Shown: positions 62,655 to 64,000 of the stretch, piece by piece
Layout of the letters: every line of letters begins with the position of its first letter
How positions within the stretch are numbered: the first letter of the stretch is position 1
Source of the DNA: Paraburkholderia fungorum
GTDB taxonomy: Bacteria > Pseudomonadota > Gammaproteobacteria > Burkholderiales > Burkholderiaceae
Direction of reading: 5' to 3'
Assembly: GCF_003610895.1 (NCBI RefSeq)
Contig: NZ_MCAS01000038.1
Coordinates: 1,543 to 65,542, forward strand
DNA length: 64,000 bases
The notes under the pieces: generated by a model
The model's input: only the letters and a program-made list of their open reading frames with translations
Told to the model about the DNA's origin: nothing
Database searches by the model: none
Made by a program: the position numbers and the translations under genes

Positions 62655-64000
62655 TCAGGCGAGTTCGCGATACAGCGCCAGATAGCGCTCGGCGGAGGCG
62701 CCCCAGCCGAAATCCTGACGCATCGCGCGACGTTGCGTGGCTTTCCACTCGGTGCGGCGGTCGTAGAGCGCAAACGCACGGCGAATAGCCGCTGCAAGGC
62801 CCTTCGGCTCGAATCGTTCGAACACGAAACCGGTGGCGAGATCGTCGGCGAGATTTTCGAGCGACGCGTCGACCACCGTGTCCGCCAGCCCACCGACGCA
62901 ATGCACGAGCGGCAGCGACCCGTAAGCCAGCGCATACAGCTGCGTCAGCCCGCAGGGCTCGAAGCGCGACGGCACCGCGATCACGTCGCTGCCCGCGACG
63001 ATCGTATGCGCGAGGGTTTCGTCGAAACCCAGTTCGACCGCCACCGATTCCGGATGCGTATGCGCGGCCCGTTTCAAACCGTTTTCGAGTGCCGGGTCGC
63101 CGGTGCCGAACACCACCAGCTGGCCGCCGCGTTTGACAATCTCCGGCACGCTTTCGAGCAGCAGGTCGAGGCCTTTCTGTTCGGTGAGCCGGCTCACCAC
63201 GCCGAATAGCAGCGCATCGCTTTTCTGCGCGAGGCCGAAGCGCTTTTGCAGCGCTTCCTTGCAGGCCAGCTTGCCGGCCAGACGGGTAGCCGTGTAGTGA
63301 TCGTCGAGCAGCGCGTCGGTGGCGGGATTCCATACCGAGTAGTCGACGCCGTTCAGGATGCCGCTCAGATCGTGCGAGCGATGGCGCAGCAGGGCGTCGA
63401 GCCCGCCGCCCTGGGCGAGGGTCTGGATTTCTCGGGCATAGGTCGGGCTGACGGTGGTGATGCGGTCGCTGTAGTAGAGGCCGGCCTTCAGAAACGACAG
63501 CTGCCCATAGAATTCCACGCCGTGCATGCTGAAGAAGTCGTCCGGCAGCGCCAGCTGGCCGAACTGATGCGCCGGAAAAACCCCCTGATACGCGAGGTTG
63601 TGCACCGTGAAGACGCTGCGCGCGAACGAGCGGCCGTGCTCCCGCTCAGCCGCCTTCAGATAGGCGGGCGCGAGTCCGGCGTGCCAGTCGTGCGCGTGGA
63701 CGATCTGCGGCGCCCACGCCGGGTCGAGGTACTGGGCCAGTTGGGCGGCAACCCAGCCGAGCAGGGCGAAGCGTTGCGCATTGTCGCCGTACGGTACGTG
63801 TTCGTCGTTCAGATAGGGGTTGCCGGGCCGGTCGTACAGCGTGCCGGCGCGGATCACGTAGACGCTCAGGCCGTTCGACGGCAGCGTGCCCCGCTCGAGC
63901 GTGACACCCGGCGAGTCGAAACGGCGGCCCAGCTGCGCCACCGGCCGCAAGTCGGTCAAACCGGCGATCACCGCGGGAAAGCCGGGCAGCAGCACACGCA
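62655..64000 (-). CDS. glgA: Glycogen synthase, partial (N-terminus beyond window)
   Basis: About 448 C-terminal residues of a GT5 glycogen synthase that adds glucose from ADP-glucose to alpha-1,4-glucan. Motifs present: HAHDWHAGLAPAYL, VVSRLTEQKGLDLL and the C-terminal PSRFEPCGLTQLYALAYGS with GGLADTV. The N-terminal KxGGLADV motif lies beyond the right edge, so the start is not visible. Confidence 0.93.
   Translation of the reverse strand, partial: RVLLPGFPAVIAGLTDLRPVAQLGRRFDSPGVTLERGTLPSNGLSVYVIRAGTLYDRPGNPYLNDEHVPYGDNAQRFALLGWVAAQLAQYLDPAWAPQIVHAHDWHAGLAPAYLKAAEREHGRSFARSVFTVHNLAYQGVFPAHQFGQLALPDDFFSMHGVEFYGQLSFLKAGLYYSDRITTVSPTYAREIQTLAQGGGLDALLRHRSHDLSGILNGVDYSVWNPATDALLDDHYTATRLAGKLACKEALQKRFGLAQKSDALLFGVVSRLTEQKGLDLLLESVPEIVKRGGQLVVFGTGDPALENGLKRAAHTHPESVAVELGFDETLAHTIVAGSDVIAVPSRFEPCGLTQLYALAYGSLPLVHCVGGLADTVVDASLENLADDLATGFVFERFEPKGLAAAIRRAFALYDRRTEWKATQRRAMRQDFGWGASAERYLALYRELA

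Overview
The window is high-GC chromosomal DNA of a beta-proteobacterium, most like Paraburkholderia/Burkholderia. This rests on the gene families, the third-position GC bias, the hutH-hutC-hutU-hutD-hutI-hutF-hutG order and a family of genus-type dispersed repeats. No tRNA, rRNA, transposase, phage or CRISPR array was found. About 51 protein genes and one gene remnant are supported. The last gene (glgA) is cut by the right edge.

Left part (1-17.6 kb). After a dispersed repeat and a DUF523 gene comes the most notable locus: eleven same-strand genes with tight or overlapping junctions (1712-17548). They are wecB (UDP-ManNAc supply), a BcsB-like periplasmic protein, an NfrB-like glycosyltransferase with C-terminal MshEN (c-di-GMP-type) domains, an NfrA-like TPR/outer-membrane barrel, an AlgF-like protein, two AlgX/AlgJ SGNH-like proteins, an AlgI/DltB-like MBOAT acyltransferase, a DltC-like carrier protein, a DltA-like adenylating ligase and a predicted lipoprotein of unknown function. 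Read together they suggest a c-di-GMP-controlled, probably ManNAc-containing exopolysaccharide that is esterified with an acyl or aminoacyl (possibly D-alanyl) group by a hybrid Alg/Dlt machine. This is the best candidate for an undescribed system here.

Middle (17.6-45.2 kb). These are metabolic and regulatory islands: an ArgO-type exporter divergent from ArgP; a type II NADH dehydrogenase; a LysR regulator followed by an NCS1 permease, a PuuB-like FAD oxidoreductase, a cupin and an aldehyde dehydrogenase (amine/polyamine catabolism by inference); a small lipoprotein; a TPR/ATP-grasp protein; a LysR regulator divergent from an M20 amidohydrolase and an MHS transporter; a repeat-dense interval at 33.4-34.4 kb; an MFS transporter coupled to a PRC-barrel lipoprotein; an NCS2 purine permease with a structured leader; an ArsR regulator with a broken SRPBCC partner; a DUF899 protein; a LuxR regulator divergent from a nitrilase-family amidase and an APC permease; and an SDR-type epimerase.

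Right part (45.2-64 kb). A complete histidine-utilisation operon (HutHCUDIFG, the formylglutamate route) carries palindromic HutC-type operators in its promoter. It is followed by a 44-residue His-rich exported peptide gene with its own terminator, an AraC regulator overlapping a DUF3857/transglutaminase gene, a branched-chain amino-acid-type binding protein, an acidic hypothetical protein, pdxY and the 3' part of glgA.

Three copies of one dispersed repeat (one at the left edge, two head-to-head near 33.5-34.2 kb) flank the first half. Each has a T-poor, A/C-rich tail, and the bias runs on into neighbouring coding sequence.
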